Assembly (NCBI RefSeq): GCF_011064825.1
Contig: NZ_CP048751.1
Coordinates: 2,046,001 to 2,110,000 of the forward strand
Direction of reading: 5' to 3'
From: Brevundimonas mediterranea
GTDB lineage: Bacteria; Pseudomonadota; Alphaproteobacteria; Caulobacterales; Caulobacteraceae
Length of the DNA stretch: 64,000 bases
Shown here: positions 1 to 8,245 of the stretch, one piece after another
Layout of the letters: each line of letters begins with the position of its first letter
How positions within the stretch are numbered: the first letter of the stretch is position 1
Notes under the pieces: model-generated
What the model was told of the DNA's origin: nothing
The model's input: the letters and a program-made list of their open reading frames with translations, nothing else
Database searches by the model: none
Translations under genes and position numbers: made by a program

Positions 1-1822
1 CCGGCGTGTTGGCCGGCCAATGTCCGGCGCCGGCGTCGCTCCAGGCCTGGTGCGCCAGGAAGGCGACCTTGGACGGCTTCAGGCCGAAGCGGCTGATGTA
101 GAACAGGAAGAAGTCGTTCAGCGCATAGGGGCCGACCGTGCCCTCGGTGGACTGGATCACGCCGTCCTTGGCCGGCACCAGTTCGGGCGAAATCTCGGTG
201 TTCAGGATGGCGTGCAGGGTCGGGCTCGCCTCGGCCCCGACCAGTTCGCGGTCGGCCACCCAGCGGATCAGGTGGCGGATCAGGGTCTTCGCCACCCCGC
301 CGTTGACGTTGTAGTGGCTCATATGGTCGCCGACGCCATAGGTGGCCCAGCCCAGGGCCAGTTCCGACAGGTCGCCGGTGCCCAGGACGAAGGCCCGGTT
401 CTGGTTGGCCAGGCGGAACAGATAATCGGTCCGCAGCCCCGCCTGGACGTTCTCGAAGGTGATGTCGTGGACCGGTTCGCCCGCCGCATAGGGGTGGCCG
501 ATGTCCTTGAACATCTGTTCGGCGGCGGGGCGGATGTCGATCTCGGCCCCGGTCACGCCCAGAGCCTTCATCAGGGCCCAGGCGTTGGACTTGGTCCCGT
601 CCGAGGTCGCAAAGCCGGGCATGGTGAAGCCCAGGATATTGGTCCGGGGCAGGTTCAGCCGGTCGAAGGCGCGGCAGGCGACCAGCAGGGCCTGGGTCGA
701 ATCCAGCCCGCCCGACACGCCGATGACCAGCCGCTCGCCATTGGTCGCCGTCATCCGGCGCATCAGGCCCTGGACCTGGATGTTGAAGGCCTCGTAGCAG
801 TCCTGATCCAGCCGTCCGGCCTCGTCCGGCACGAAGGGGAAACGGTCCAGCGGCCGGATCAGCTCGCTCTCCACCACGTCCTCGCGCGCCATGAAGGGGA
901 CGACGGTCGCCGGTTCGCCCTCGACCCGCGCGCATTCGGAAAAGGTGCCGTTTCTCAGGCGATCCAGCCCGATCCGGTCCACGTCGACGTCGGCGAGGGT
1001 CAGGTGGTTCTCCAGGGCGAACCGCTCGCCCTCGGCCAGTTTCGACCCCAGTTCGTGGATGGTCGCCTGACCGTCCCAGGCCAGGTCGGTGGTGCTCTCG
1101 CCCCAGCCCGAGGCGGTGAAGACATAGGCCGACAGGGTGCGGGCCGAATGGCTGGCGCTCAGCATGGCGCGCTCGTCAGCCTTGCCGATGACGATGTTCG
1201 ACGCTGACAGGTTCAGCAGGATGCGCGCCCCCGCCAGGGCCGCGCGGGTCGAGGGGGGCAGGGGGGCCCAATAGTCCTCGCAGATCTCGACCGCGAAGAC
1301 GAAGCCGGGCCGGTTGACCGCCTCGAACACCAGGCCGGGGGCGAAGTCCACCGTCTCGCCGTTCAGACGGATCACGTCCTCGGCGCGGGCCGTCGCCGGA
1401 GCGAACCAGCGTTTCTCGTAATATTCGCGGTAGTTGGGCAGATAGGTCTTGGGCACGACGCCCAACACTTCGCCTGCGCCCATCACCACGGCGCAGTTGT
1501 ACAGGGCGTCGCCGTTGCGGATCGGCGCCCCTACCACCGCCACCAGATCATGCTCGCCCGTCGCCTGGGCGATGACCGCGATCTGGCGCTCCACCTCGTC
1601 CAGCAGGGCCGCCTGCATATGCAGGTCGTCGATGGCGTAGGCCGACAGCGACAGCTCCGGAAACACCATCAGGTCCACGCCCTGATCGGCCGCCTGACGG
1701 ATCAGGGCCAGGTGTTCCTCGGCGTTCGCCTTCGGGTCGCCCACATGGCTGACGGGCGTGGCCGCAGCCACCCGCACGAAGCCGTGGGTCTTGGGGGAAT
1801 GGAAGGGCAGGGGCTCGGCCAT
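1..1822 (-). CDS. nadE: Glutamine-dependent NAD+ synthetase (3' end outside window)
   Basis: This enzyme makes NAD+ from deamido-NAD+, ATP and glutamine in the cytoplasm. About 607 codons are visible; the stop lies beyond base 1. An N-terminal nitrilase-type glutaminase domain shows the expected catalytic triad: Glu56 in FPELSLSAY, Lys125 in [17 protein letters not shown] and Cys181 in VEICEDYW. The C-terminal synthetase domain carries the ATP-binding loop GVSGGLDST. Residue spacing matches the mycobacterial-type fused enzyme, so ammonia is probably channelled between domains. The start is the ATG at 1822-1820, which opens with [11 protein letters not shown]. The downstream neighbour on the same strand is outside the window. 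Confidence 0.96.
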   Translation of the reverse strand, partial: MAEPLPFHSPKTHGFVRVAAATPVSHVGDPKANAEEHLALIRQAADQGVDLMVFPELSLSAYAIDDLHMQAALLDEVERQIAVIAQATGEHDLVAVVGAPIRNGDALYNCAVVMGAGEVLGVVPKTYLPNYREYYEKRWFAPATARAEDVIRLNGETVDFAPGLVFEAVNRPGFVFAVEICEDYWAPLPPSTRAALAGARILLNLSASNIVIGKADERAMLSASHSARTLSAYVFTASGWGESTTDLAWDGQATIHELGSKLAEGERFALENHLTLADVDVDRIGLDRLRNGTFSECARVEGEPATVVPFMAREDVVESELIRPLDRFPFVPDEAGRLDQDCYEAFNIQVQGLMRRMTATNGERLVIGVSGGLDSTQALLVACRAFDRLNLPRTNILGFTMPGFATSDGTKSNAWALMKALGVTGAEIDIRPAAEQMFKDIGHPYAAGEPVHDITFENVQAGLRTDYLFRLANQNRAFVLGTGDLSELALGWATYGVGDHMSHYNVNGGVAKTLIRHLIRWVADRELVGAEASPTLHAILNTEISPELVPAKDGVIQSTEGTVGPYALNDFFLFYISRFGLKPSKVAFLAHQAWSDAGAGHWPANTP

Positions 1823-1925
1823 GGGGTCGTCCGTTCATCCCGGCGCGCGCCGGTCGTCAGCCTTCATATAGGCCGGAATGACGACGGGAGAGAATCCCCC
1901 CGTCCGACGTCGCCTGCCGACGCGC

Positions 1926-2978
1926 CTAGACCGCCGGCGCGGCCGCCGTCTCTTCGTCGGTCTTGCGATGCAGCACCGAGACCTCCGTGCCGGGGGCCAG
2001 GTCCTTGACGGTGATCGTGGCGTCGAGCTGGCTGGCCAGGGCCTTGACGATGGCGGTTCCCAGGCCGGCTTCTGAATCGTCCGGGTTCTTCGGCATGCCG
2101 ACGCCGTCGTCGGAAATCGTCAGATCCCAATCCTCGGACCGCGACTGGAAATCGACGCTGACCACGCCCTTCCGCCCGTTGGGGAAGGCGTGTTTCAGGG
2201 CGTTGATCACCAGTTCGGTGACGACCAGGCCAAGACTGACCGAGACCTCGGCGTCCAGGGCGCTGGCGTCGCCGCTGACCTCGATCCGCACCAGATCATG
2301 GTCGGCGATCATCGAGGCGCCGATACTGCCGCACAACTGCGCCAGATAGGGTTTCAGCGCGACCTCGCCGACCTTGTTCAGGGACAGCTGGCGCTGGACC
2401 TCGGCGACCGACATGACGCGGTTGTGCGCCTCGGTCAGATGGGCGCGGCTTTCGATCGATTCCGTCTTCCGCGCGGTCTGCAGCAGCACGCTGGCGATGA
2501 TCTGCAGGCTGTTGGCGACGCGGTGCTGGACCTCCTGAAGCAGAACCTCCTTCTGCCGCACCAGGTCGTCCATCTTCTTCTGGGCCGCCTTGTCCGCCGT
2601 GACGTCCACGATGGTCAGCAAAAGGCGCACGGGCTGGACGTCGGAGAAGGCCAGGCGCTTGGCGTTCAGTTTCAGGCTGCGGGTCGCGGCGGTCCGGAAC
2701 GGCATTTCCAGCTGATAGTCGGGCACGTCCGCACCGCCGGAACCGACCGCGCCCAGCAGGGAGCGCAGCCGGGGCAGGTTCCATTCCCCGCCGCCCAGGT
2801 CGAAGATCGACCGCCCGACCACCGCATCGCCGTCCAGCCCGAATTCCATCAGGAAGGATTGGCTGGCGGCGACGATGTCGAACGCCTCGTCCATCAGCAG
2901 CAGCGGTGCGCTGGACACCGAAATGACCGCCAGGGCCAGGGCGGAGCCCAGATCTTCATCTTGAGATACGGGAGCCAT
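1926..2978 (-). CDS. PAS-domain sensor histidine kinase, HisKA_2 (HWE-like) type
   Basis: This 350-residue protein has no membrane segment, so it is a soluble sensor kinase. An N-terminal PAS-like domain spans about residues 20-130. The phospho-acceptor helix is of HisKA_2 type, with LLQEVQHRVANSLQII placing the phosphorylated histidine at His152. A HATPase domain follows, with N-box ELVINALKHAFP and G-box SDDGVGMP. In alphaproteobacteria this family often feeds general stress or light/redox signalling, but no cognate response regulator is adjacent, so the pathway is unknown. A good ribosome site, GGGAGG, sits just before the ATG at 2978. The gene lies between nadE and map on the same strand. 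Confidence 0.88.
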   Translation of the reverse strand: MAPVSQDEDLGSALALAVISVSSAPLLLMDEAFDIVAASQSFLMEFGLDGDAVVGRSIFDLGGGEWNLPRLRSLLGAVGSGGADVPDYQLEMPFRTAATRSLKLNAKRLAFSDVQPVRLLLTIVDVTADKAAQKKMDDLVRQKEVLLQEVQHRVANSLQIIASVLLQTARKTESIESRAHLTEAHNRVMSVAEVQRQLSLNKVGEVALKPYLAQLCGSIGASMIADHDLVRIEVSGDASALDAEVSVSLGLVVTELVINALKHAFPNGRKGVVSVDFQSRSEDWDLTISDDGVGMPKNPDDSEAGLGTAIVKALASQLDATITVKDLAPGTEVSVLHRKTDEETAAAPAV

Positions 2979-3003
2979 GAGCCTCCCTTTCCGATCCCGT
3001 CGC

Positions 3004-3052
3004 GACGCTCAGTGTGAGCATCAAGCCTCGGGTTCAGACGCGTCTGAGCGTC
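3004..3052. promoter_or_regulatory. Palindromic upstream region of the HisKA_2 kinase gene
   Basis: A 14-base perfect palindrome, TCAGACGCGTCTGA, lies at 3034-3047. An 8-base inverted pair, GACGCTCA (3004-3011) and TGAGCGTC (3045-3052), overlaps its right half. The site is 26 to 74 bases upstream of the kinase start. It could be an operator or an untranslated-leader hairpin; no regulator is identified. Confidence 0.4.
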
Positions 3053-3110
3053 TTTCACCCCACTCTAGCATGCGGGGGCGCAACTGAGCATCGAAAGTGA
3101 CGACTTCGCG

Positions 3111-3878
3111 CTAGGCCGCCCGCTTCTCCTCGGGCCGCAATGTCAGCACCCGCACCCCGTCCCCTGTCACCGCCACCGTATGCTCGAACTGGGCCGACAG
3201 CATCCCGTCCGCCGTCACCACGGTCCAGCCGTCGTCCTCGGTCCGCACCGTTCGGCGGCCCTGGTTCAGCATGGGTTCGATGGTGAAGACCATGCCCTCG
3301 CGCAGGGTCACGCCCGTGCCCGCCCTGCCGAAATGCAGCACCTGGGGGTCTTCGTGCATTTCGCGGCCGATGCCGTGGCCGCAGTATTCGCGCACGACCG
3401 AATAGCCGGCCTTCTTGGCGTGCCGTTCGATGGCGAAGCCGATGTCGCCCAGCTTCGCCCCCGGCCGCACGGCCTGAATACCCTTCCACATCGCCTCATA
3501 GGTGGTGCGGACCAGCCGCCGCGCCTGGGGCCCCACGGTCCCGATCAGATAGGTCTTGCTGGAATCGGCGATGAAGCCGTCCTTTTCCAGGGTGATGTCC
3601 AGATTGACAATGTCGCCGCTTTTCAGCACCTCGTCCGCCGACGGCACGCCATGGCAGACGACCTGATTGCGCGAACTGTTCAGCACGAACCCATAGCCGT
3701 ACTGGCCCTTGCTGGCGGGCCGGGCCTGAAGGTCATTGACGATGAAGGCCTCGACGCGGTCATTGATCTCCATCGTGGTCATGCCGGCCAGCGCCAGCCC
3801 ATCCAGATGGGTGAAGACCGAGGCCAGCCGGCGCCCGGCCTCGGCCATCAACTCGACCTCGGCGGGGGTCTTGGTCAT
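3111..3878 (-). CDS. map: Type I methionine aminopeptidase
   Basis: The product removes the initiator methionine from nascent proteins. At 255 residues it has the normal length of the bacterial type I enzyme without extra domains. All five metal ligands can be placed: Asp94 (NLDIT), Asp105 (IADSSKT), His168 (GHGIG), Glu201 (TIEPM) and Glu232 (QFEHT), with the catalytic His76 in VCHGVP. These are offset by three from the Escherichia coli enzyme. The start codon overlaps the stop of the upstream ParD-like gene (ATGA), so the two are translationally coupled. Because of that pairing this may be an accessory copy, not the essential housekeeping one; another map gene elsewhere would settle this. 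Confidence 0.96.
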   Translation of the reverse strand: MTKTPAEVELMAEAGRRLASVFTHLDGLALAGMTTMEINDRVEAFIVNDLQARPASKGQYGYGFVLNSSRNQVVCHGVPSADEVLKSGDIVNLDITLEKDGFIADSSKTYLIGTVGPQARRLVRTTYEAMWKGIQAVRPGAKLGDIGFAIERHAKKAGYSVVREYCGHGIGREMHEDPQVLHFGRAGTGVTLREGMVFTIEPMLNQGRRTVRTEDDGWTVVTADGMLSAQFEHTVAVTGDGVRVLTLRPEEKRAA

Positions 3879-4087
3879 GCAGCCGCATCCGTCAGGGCCG
3901 TCGCGTCCACGCCTGCGGCCTTCAGCTCACGCGCCACCAGGTCCTGAAAGGTCAGGCCCGGATTGGTCTCGCACAACAGGCCGATCCTTATCCAGAAGGC
4001 CGCCTGGGCGTTGATGGACCGATAGGAGGCCTTGCTGGCGCGACGCAGCTGTTCGTGCAGCGCGTCCTCGATATTGACGATGCCCAA
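3875..4087 (-). CDS. ParD-like antitoxin-family protein
   Basis: This 70-residue protein resembles the ParD-like family, a ribbon-helix-helix type of small DNA-binding protein. It begins MGIVNIEDALHEQLRRASK and shows the strand-helix-helix pattern (short VNIED strand, then EQLRRASKASYRSINAQAAFWI). No ParE-type toxin follows it; instead its last four bases overlap the start of a methionine aminopeptidase gene. The promoter region upstream holds three 11-base-spaced ATAT repeats that could be its own operator. It is either an orphan antitoxin or a dedicated regulator of the aminopeptidase. Confidence 0.75.
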   Translation of the reverse strand: MGIVNIEDALHEQLRRASKASYRSINAQAAFWIRIGLLCETNPGLTFQDLVARELKAAGVDATALTDAAA

Positions 4088-4103
4088 GGCCTGACTCCGG
4101 ACT

Positions 4104-4131
4104 ATATGATTCGTATATGAAATGTATATTC
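4104..4131 (-). promoter_or_regulatory. Three 11-bp-spaced ATAT repeats upstream of the ParD-like gene
   Basis: On the + strand, ATATGA at 4104-4109, ATATGA at 4115-4120 and ATATTC at 4126-4131 start exactly 11 bases apart, one helical turn. The AT-rich block stands out from its surroundings and lies 17-44 bases upstream of the ParD-like start codon. Ribbon-helix-helix proteins bind such phased short repeats and repress their own operons, so self-regulation is a reasonable inference. It may also include the -10 region. Confidence 0.45.
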
Positions 4132-4320
4132 GTCATTCTGGCGCCGCAAGCGGCTGTTTCTGCCGTGTCGGCGCCGCGCCCCATCCGCCAACTGTCACAA
4201 TGACGCTGGTGCTTCATCAGGGATTTCAAGGTCTTGCCGAATCTTCGGGGTCTTTTCCCAGCCTGGGCTCCCGTCGGCCTCATAGTCTGCGGTTCAGAGG
4301 ACGGACACGGCGGAGAGGGC

Positions 4321-4379
4321 GGATTTCAGACGATTCATACTATCTAGACTCTGTTTTTTCCCGCGAGAGTCTGAAATCC
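4321..4379 (+). promoter_or_regulatory. Two mutually exclusive hairpins in the ftsY leader
   Basis: GGATTTCAGAC (4321-4331) is perfectly complementary to GTCTGAAATCC (4369-4379). A second hairpin pairs AGACTCT (4346-4352) with AGAGTCT (4366-4372) around a T-rich loop. The two share bases 4369-4372, so only one can form fully at a time. The structure sits 84-142 bases before the ftsY start. The rest of the 4088-4462 gap shows no convincing gene; it holds the ParD-like promoter on one side and the ftsY leader on the other. Confidence 0.5.
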
Positions 4380-4462
4380 CCGCCCCGGCGCCCGATGACG
4401 CAGGCCGCCGTCTGCATGCGAATGCGGATGACGTCGGCCTCCGCCGCCGCTAAAGCCATCCG

Positions 4463-5398
4463 ATGACCGATACGCCGAAAAAGGGCTGGTTCCAGCGCCT
4501 GTCCGCGGGGCTCTCGCGCTCCTCCAAACAGATGACCGACCAGGTCGTCGCCAGCTTCGTCAAGGAACCCCTGTCCGAGGCGGCGCTGGAGCGGCTGGAG
4601 GAGCATCTGCTGGAAAGCGATCTCGGCCCCGCCGCCTCGGCCCGGATCGTCGAACGCTTCCGCGCGCTGAAGTTCGGCAAGGACGCCCAGGAACATGAGG
4701 TCAAGGAGGCCCTGGCCGAGGCCGTCGCCGCCGAACTGTCGCCGCGCCAGGCGGCCTTCGACCCGCTGAGCGGGCCCAAACCCTATGTCGTCCTGTTCGT
4801 CGGGGTGAACGGCTCGGGCAAGACCACGACCCTGGGCAAGATCGCCGCCGACCTGACGGCCAAGGGCGCCAAGGTCATGATCGTCGCCGGCGACACCTTC
4901 CGCGCCGCAGCCCGTGAACAGCTGAAGGTCTGGGCCGACCGGGCGGGGGCCGAGTTCGAGAGCCGTCGCGACGGGGCCGACGCCGCCGGCCTGGTCTTCG
5001 ACGCCTACGCCAAGGCGCGGGCCGAGGGGTTCGACGTCGTCCTGGTCGATACGGCCGGCCGGCTGCAGAACAAGTCCGCCCTGATGGACGAACTGCTCAA
5101 GATCGTGCGCGTGCTGAAGAAGATCGATCCGGCGGCCCCCCACGACACCCTGCTGGTGCTGGACGCCACGGTCGGCCGCAACGCCCTGGCCCAGGAACAG
5201 ATTTTCGGCCGCACCGCCTTCGTCACCGGCATCGTCATGACCAAGCTGGACGGCACTGCGCGCGGCGGGGTTCTGGTGCCCGTGGCCCAGGCCTCCGACG
5301 CCCCGCTTATGCTGATCGGCGTGGGCGAGGGGATCGACGACCTGCAACCCTTCGACGCCCGCGCCTTTTCCCGCTCGCTGGTGGGACTGGAAGACTGA
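4463..5398 (+). CDS. ftsY: Signal recognition particle receptor FtsY
   Basis: FtsY is the membrane-associated GTPase that receives ribosome-nascent-chain complexes from SRP and delivers them to SecYEG. The 311-residue protein has the four-helix N domain (about residues 1-90) and the NG GTPase: G1 loop GVNGSGKTTT ending at Lys120, DTFRAAAREQL, DTAGR and TKLDGTARGG, with GVGEGIDDLQPF at the end. The acidic A domain of Escherichia coli FtsY is missing, as is usual in alphaproteobacteria; a short basic N terminus (KKGWFQRLSAGLSRSSK) could bind lipid. The septation protein gene follows after a single base. The SRP RNA is also in this window near 44.4 kb. Confidence 0.97.
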   Translation: MTDTPKKGWFQRLSAGLSRSSKQMTDQVVASFVKEPLSEAALERLEEHLLESDLGPAASARIVERFRALKFGKDAQEHEVKEALAEAVAAELSPRQAAFDPLSGPKPYVVLFVGVNGSGKTTTLGKIAADLTAKGAKVMIVAGDTFRAAAREQLKVWADRAGAEFESRRDGADAAGLVFDAYAKARAEGFDVVLVDTAGRLQNKSALMDELLKIVRVLKKIDPAAPHDTLLVLDATVGRNALAQEQIFGRTAFVTGIVMTKLDGTARGGVLVPVAQASDAPLMLIGVGEGIDDLQPFDARAFSRSLVGLED

Positions 5399-5399
5399 C

Positions 5400-6056
5400 A
5401 TGACCGACACGACCGCTTCTCCCGAACCGAAGAAGAACCGCCAGTGGATCCGCCAGCTCGTCGATTTCGGCGCCCTGGCCGCCTTCATGATCAGCTATTT
5501 CGTCAGCCGGGACATGATCCTGGCGACCTGGGTCCTGGTCGGCGCCTCGGGCCTGGCCCTGATCATCGGCTATGCGGTGGAGCGGCGCTTCGCCCCCCTG
5601 CCGCTGATCACCGGCCTGTTCGCCCTGGTGTTCGGCCTGCTGACCGTCCTCACCCATGACGACCTCTATGTGAAGCTGAAGCTGACGGTGCAGAACGGCC
5701 TGCTGGCGGTGATCCTGCTGGGGTCGATCCCGCTGAAGAAATATCCGTTCAAGGCCCTGCTGGGCTCGGCCATCAAGGTCAATGACGCCGCCTGGCGCAC
5801 CCTGACCCTGCGCTACGGCCTGTATTTCCTGGCGGTGGCGATCCTGAACGAGATTTTCCGCAGCCCCGCCGCCGTGACCGCCCTCTGGCACGCCCTGGGC
5901 CGCGACACCCCAAATCCGAACGACGTCTGGACCAGTTTCCGCGGCGTCCTGTGGATCGCCGCCTCGATCTTCGGCCTGTCCCAGGTGCCGCTGATCATGA
6001 AGAACATGACCAAGGACGAGGAGCCCGGTCCCATTTCTCCCGACACGGGAATGTAG
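5400..6056 (+). CDS. ispZ: Intracellular septation protein A / YciB inner-membrane protein
   Basis: This 218-residue multi-spanning protein matches the YciB/IspZ family, implicated in cell envelope synthesis and septation. About five hydrophobic helices are visible, starting at LVDFGALAAFMISYFV. The family features FGLLTVLTHDDLYVKLKLT and GSAIKVNDAAWRTLTLRYGLYF are clear. The hydrophilic C terminus ends DEEPGPISPDTGM. The ATG lies one base past the ftsY stop, so the two are co-transcribed; this pairing is common in Caulobacterales. Confidence 0.92.
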   Translation: MTDTTASPEPKKNRQWIRQLVDFGALAAFMISYFVSRDMILATWVLVGASGLALIIGYAVERRFAPLPLITGLFALVFGLLTVLTHDDLYVKLKLTVQNGLLAVILLGSIPLKKYPFKALLGSAIKVNDAAWRTLTLRYGLYFLAVAILNEIFRSPAAVTALWHALGRDTPNPNDVWTSFRGVLWIAASIFGLSQVPLIMKNMTKDEEPGPISPDTGM

Positions 6057-6183
6057 CGCGCGCACCTGACGGAACCACGGGAGCCTACAGACAGAATGTC
6101 GCGGAAGTGACATACGTGTCGCGTCAAATCGTAAAGCGCGGCTGGTACGCATGCGGACGAAAGACACTCGGGGGACGGTCGAT

Positions 6184-6798
6184 ATGGTCAAGTCTGGCAA
6201 GTCGTTACGCAAGGTCGGGCCTCTGGCCACCTCGCCCAGTCACCTGATGCACCGGGCCCTGCAACTGGCCCTGGACATCTATTCCGAGGAAATGGGCGCC
6301 GACGGCCTGACCCAGCGACAGTTCGCCGTGCTTGAGGCCGCCTCGCTGAAGGCCGGTCTGACCCAGACCGAACTGGTGCGGATGACCGGCATCGACCGCT
6401 CGACCCTGGCCGACCTGGTCACCCGCATGACCGCCAAGGGCCTGCTGGAGCGCGAACGCTCGACCCTGGACGCCCGCGCCAAGGCGGTCCGTCTGTCCAC
6501 GGAGGGCGCCGCCCGGCTTGAGGCCGCCCGCCCGCTGGTCGAGGCCGCCGACAAGCGGATCATGGCCCTGCTGCCCAAGGGCCAGCGCGAGACCTTCCTG
6601 GCCCAGCTGGCTGAACTGGCCGCCGCCGCCGACGCCGCCCCCGACGCCGCCAAGGCCGAGGCCAAGGCCGCCAAGAAGGCGCTGAAGATGGCCGAGAAGG
6701 AAGCCAAGAAGGCCGAAAAGGCCGCCAAGAAGGCGGTCCGCCCGGCCAAGACCTCCAAGCTCAAGAAGCCCAAGCTGAAGGTGGTCGAGGTCGCCTGA
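6184..6798 (+). CDS. MarR-family transcriptional regulator with lysine/alanine-rich tail
   Basis: The first ~150 residues form a MarR winged-helix domain: LTQRQFAVLEAASLKAGLTQTELVRMTGIDRSTL (helix-turn-helix) and the wing KGLLERERSTLDARAKAVRLS. The final ~50 residues are almost entirely Ala, Lys and Glu with repeated AAKKA-like units, resembling a histone-H1-type DNA-binding tail. I chose the ATG at 6184 because GGGGGACGG precedes it at good spacing; an in-frame ATG at 6151 would add 11 residues and has a poor ribosome site. The ligand and targets are unknown. It stands alone between the ftsY operon and a YdeI-like gene. Confidence 0.85.
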   Translation: MVKSGKSLRKVGPLATSPSHLMHRALQLALDIYSEEMGADGLTQRQFAVLEAASLKAGLTQTELVRMTGIDRSTLADLVTRMTAKGLLERERSTLDARAKAVRLSTEGAARLEAARPLVEAADKRIMALLPKGQRETFLAQLAELAAAADAAPDAAKAEAKAAKKALKMAEKEAKKAEKAAKKAVRPAKTSKLKKPKLKVVEVA

Positions 6799-6865
6799 CT
6801 TCCCCGCCCCACGGGGTGGGCAGGACACGGCTTGCGGCGCAAATCCGGGGCTGCGAAAATGGCGC

Positions 6866-7141
6866 ATGGCTGAGGATGCAGACCTGCCCGGCGGCGTCGT
6901 CCACCCCCTGCCCGCCGATCTGCGGGCGGCGCTGAGCCGCGACGCCGCAGCCCTGGCGACCTGGACGGCGATCACCCCCCTGGCCCGCAACGAATGGATC
7001 TGCTGGGTCGAGTCGGCTAAGAAGGCCGAGACCCGGCTCAAGCGGATCGACTGGGGTCGCGAGAACCTGAGCGACGGCAAACGCCGCCCCTGCTGCTGGC
7101 CGGGATGCCCGCATCGCGACAAGGGGACCGGAGCAGCTTAG
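6866..7141 (+). CDS. YdeI/OmpD-associated family protein
   Basis: This small 91-residue protein matches the C-terminal YdeI-type (bacteriocin-protection/OmpD-associated) domain. The recognisable part is FPxxLxxALxxxxxAxxxWxxLTPxxRxxWIxWVxxAKxxETRxxRI, seen here as PADLRAALSRDAAALATWTAITPLARNEWICWVESAKKAETRLKRI. A cysteine cluster near the end (RPCCWPGCPH) is less usual and may bind metal. The domain's biochemical role is not established. It begins 67 bases after the MarR stop and could be transcribed with it. Confidence 0.8.
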   Translation: MAEDADLPGGVVHPLPADLRAALSRDAAALATWTAITPLARNEWICWVESAKKAETRLKRIDWGRENLSDGKRRPCCWPGCPHRDKGTGAA

Positions 7142-7385
7142 GCGGTCCTCGTGTCAGGGGCCGTTTCAAACCGCAAGATCGGTCGAGCGCGCGACGGCGT
7201 CCGGCGCCAAGGTGGCCTCATCACGACGGATGAGGATGATGACGACGGCGCTGGACCACGATCATGCCCGGATGCTGAGTTCCTGGGGGAGCCGGAGAGG
7301 GGGCGGCGGCGGAGTTGTTTTTGCCGCTGAGGTGAGGGGGATTTCGGGCGTGCAGCGTTGGCCACTAGCTCGGCTTGTGCGCAAT

Positions 7386-7411
7386 GCGCCGACGCCTGAA
7401 GGCGTCGGCGC
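7386..7411. terminator. Strong GC hairpin downstream of the GST gene
   Basis: GCGCCGACGCC, loop TGAA, GGCGTCGGCGC form an 11-base perfect stem seven bases past the GST stop on the reverse strand. There is no T-run on either side, so termination may need Rho or the hairpin may protect the transcript end. The rest of 7142-7385 shows no gene or clear signal. Confidence 0.55.
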
Positions 7412-7417
7412 TAAGCT

Positions 7418-8086
7418 TCACAGTTTGATTCCGGCCGCGTCGAGAGCGCCGTCGATGCGAGCATCGACCTCCTGCTTGGTGGCGGCCCACGCGGGCGCCG
7501 TCTTCAACAGTCGCTGCTGCCAAGCGACCAAGTTAGGGAATTCGTTGAGCGGGATTTTGGTCCGCTCATTCTGCGAGAAAGGTCCTGCGATATCGAGGTC
7601 GGCCAGCGTCAGCCGATCGCCGACGATGAACTGTCGATCCGCGAGATGGGCGTCCAGCACCGCTGCCGCAGCGCGGATTTTGGCGAACGCCAACTGCACG
7701 ATGGTCTCGTCCGCAGGCAGGCCCACGAAACGCTTGGCGAGCACCTCGTCGAAGGTGAGCGTCGCGAAGACCCGCCACTGTTCGCCCGACCAAAACATCC
7801 ACTGAAGGATCTCGTACCGTTCGCGCGTCGTGGCGCCGGCGAGGTCGCTGCCCGCCTTCTCCGCGAGATAAAGATTGATCGCCGAAGACTCGTAGAGAAC
7901 GAAGTCGCCATCCACCATCACAGGCGAAAGGCCGTGCGGATTGAGCTCTAGGAACTCCGGCGTGTGGCTCTCGCCCTTGAAGAGGTCGATGTTCACGCGT
8001 TCGATCGGCACGCCCATCGCGGCTGATGCTGACGTGACGCGACGCAGGCTTCCCGAGCCTGGGTCGCCATAAATCTTGATCGACAT
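7418..8086 (-). CDS. Glutathione S-transferase family protein
   Basis: The 222-residue protein has the two-domain GST layout. The N-terminal thioredoxin-like domain reads MSIKIYGDPGSGSLRRV, with the cis-proline motif HGLSPVMVDGDFVLYESSAINLYLA, in which ES contacts glutathione. The helical C-terminal domain includes VGDRLTLADLDIAGPF. The likely catalytic residue is a serine near the N terminus (GSGSLRR), as in theta/beta-like bacterial GSTs. It is transcribed divergently from a LysR regulator at 8244, which probably controls it. Codon usage is less GC-biased than in neighbours, hinting at acquisition. Confidence 0.9.
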   Translation of the reverse strand: MSIKIYGDPGSGSLRRVTSASAAMGVPIERVNIDLFKGESHTPEFLELNPHGLSPVMVDGDFVLYESSAINLYLAEKAGSDLAGATTRERYEILQWMFWSGEQWRVFATLTFDEVLAKRFVGLPADETIVQLAFAKIRAAAAVLDAHLADRQFIVGDRLTLADLDIAGPFSQNERTKIPLNEFPNLVAWQQRLLKTAPAWAATKQEVDARIDGALDAAGIKL

Positions 8087-8121
8087 TGGAACTCGCTCCG
8101 TATTTTTAGGTATCGATTGAG

Positions 8122-8245
8122 TTCGGCAATAACCTACCGAAGATCAAACGATGAGACGGCGTGATCGCCGTGAGAGAGGAATTAGGCTATCCGCCAGAGG
8201 CCGTGTATCAGTCGAATTCGAACAGGTTATATTCGGATTTCGAAT
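8122..8245. promoter_or_regulatory. LysR-type dyads between GST and LysR genes
   Basis: The divergent region holds ATTCGGATTTCGAAT (8231-8245), a 15-base dyad fitting the LysR T-N11-A pattern and running into the regulator's start codon. A second dyad, TTCGG-N10-CCGAA, is at 8122-8141, and TCGAATTCGA, a perfect 10-base palindrome, at 8212-8221. Together these suggest an autoregulated divergent promoter. Confidence 0.5.

Noticed and set aside
4122..4466. A 114-codon frame upstream of ftsY
   Set aside because: Composition is unlike a protein (runs of Arg and Ser, MRMRM), it overlaps the ParD-like promoter and the competing hairpins, and it runs into the ftsY start.
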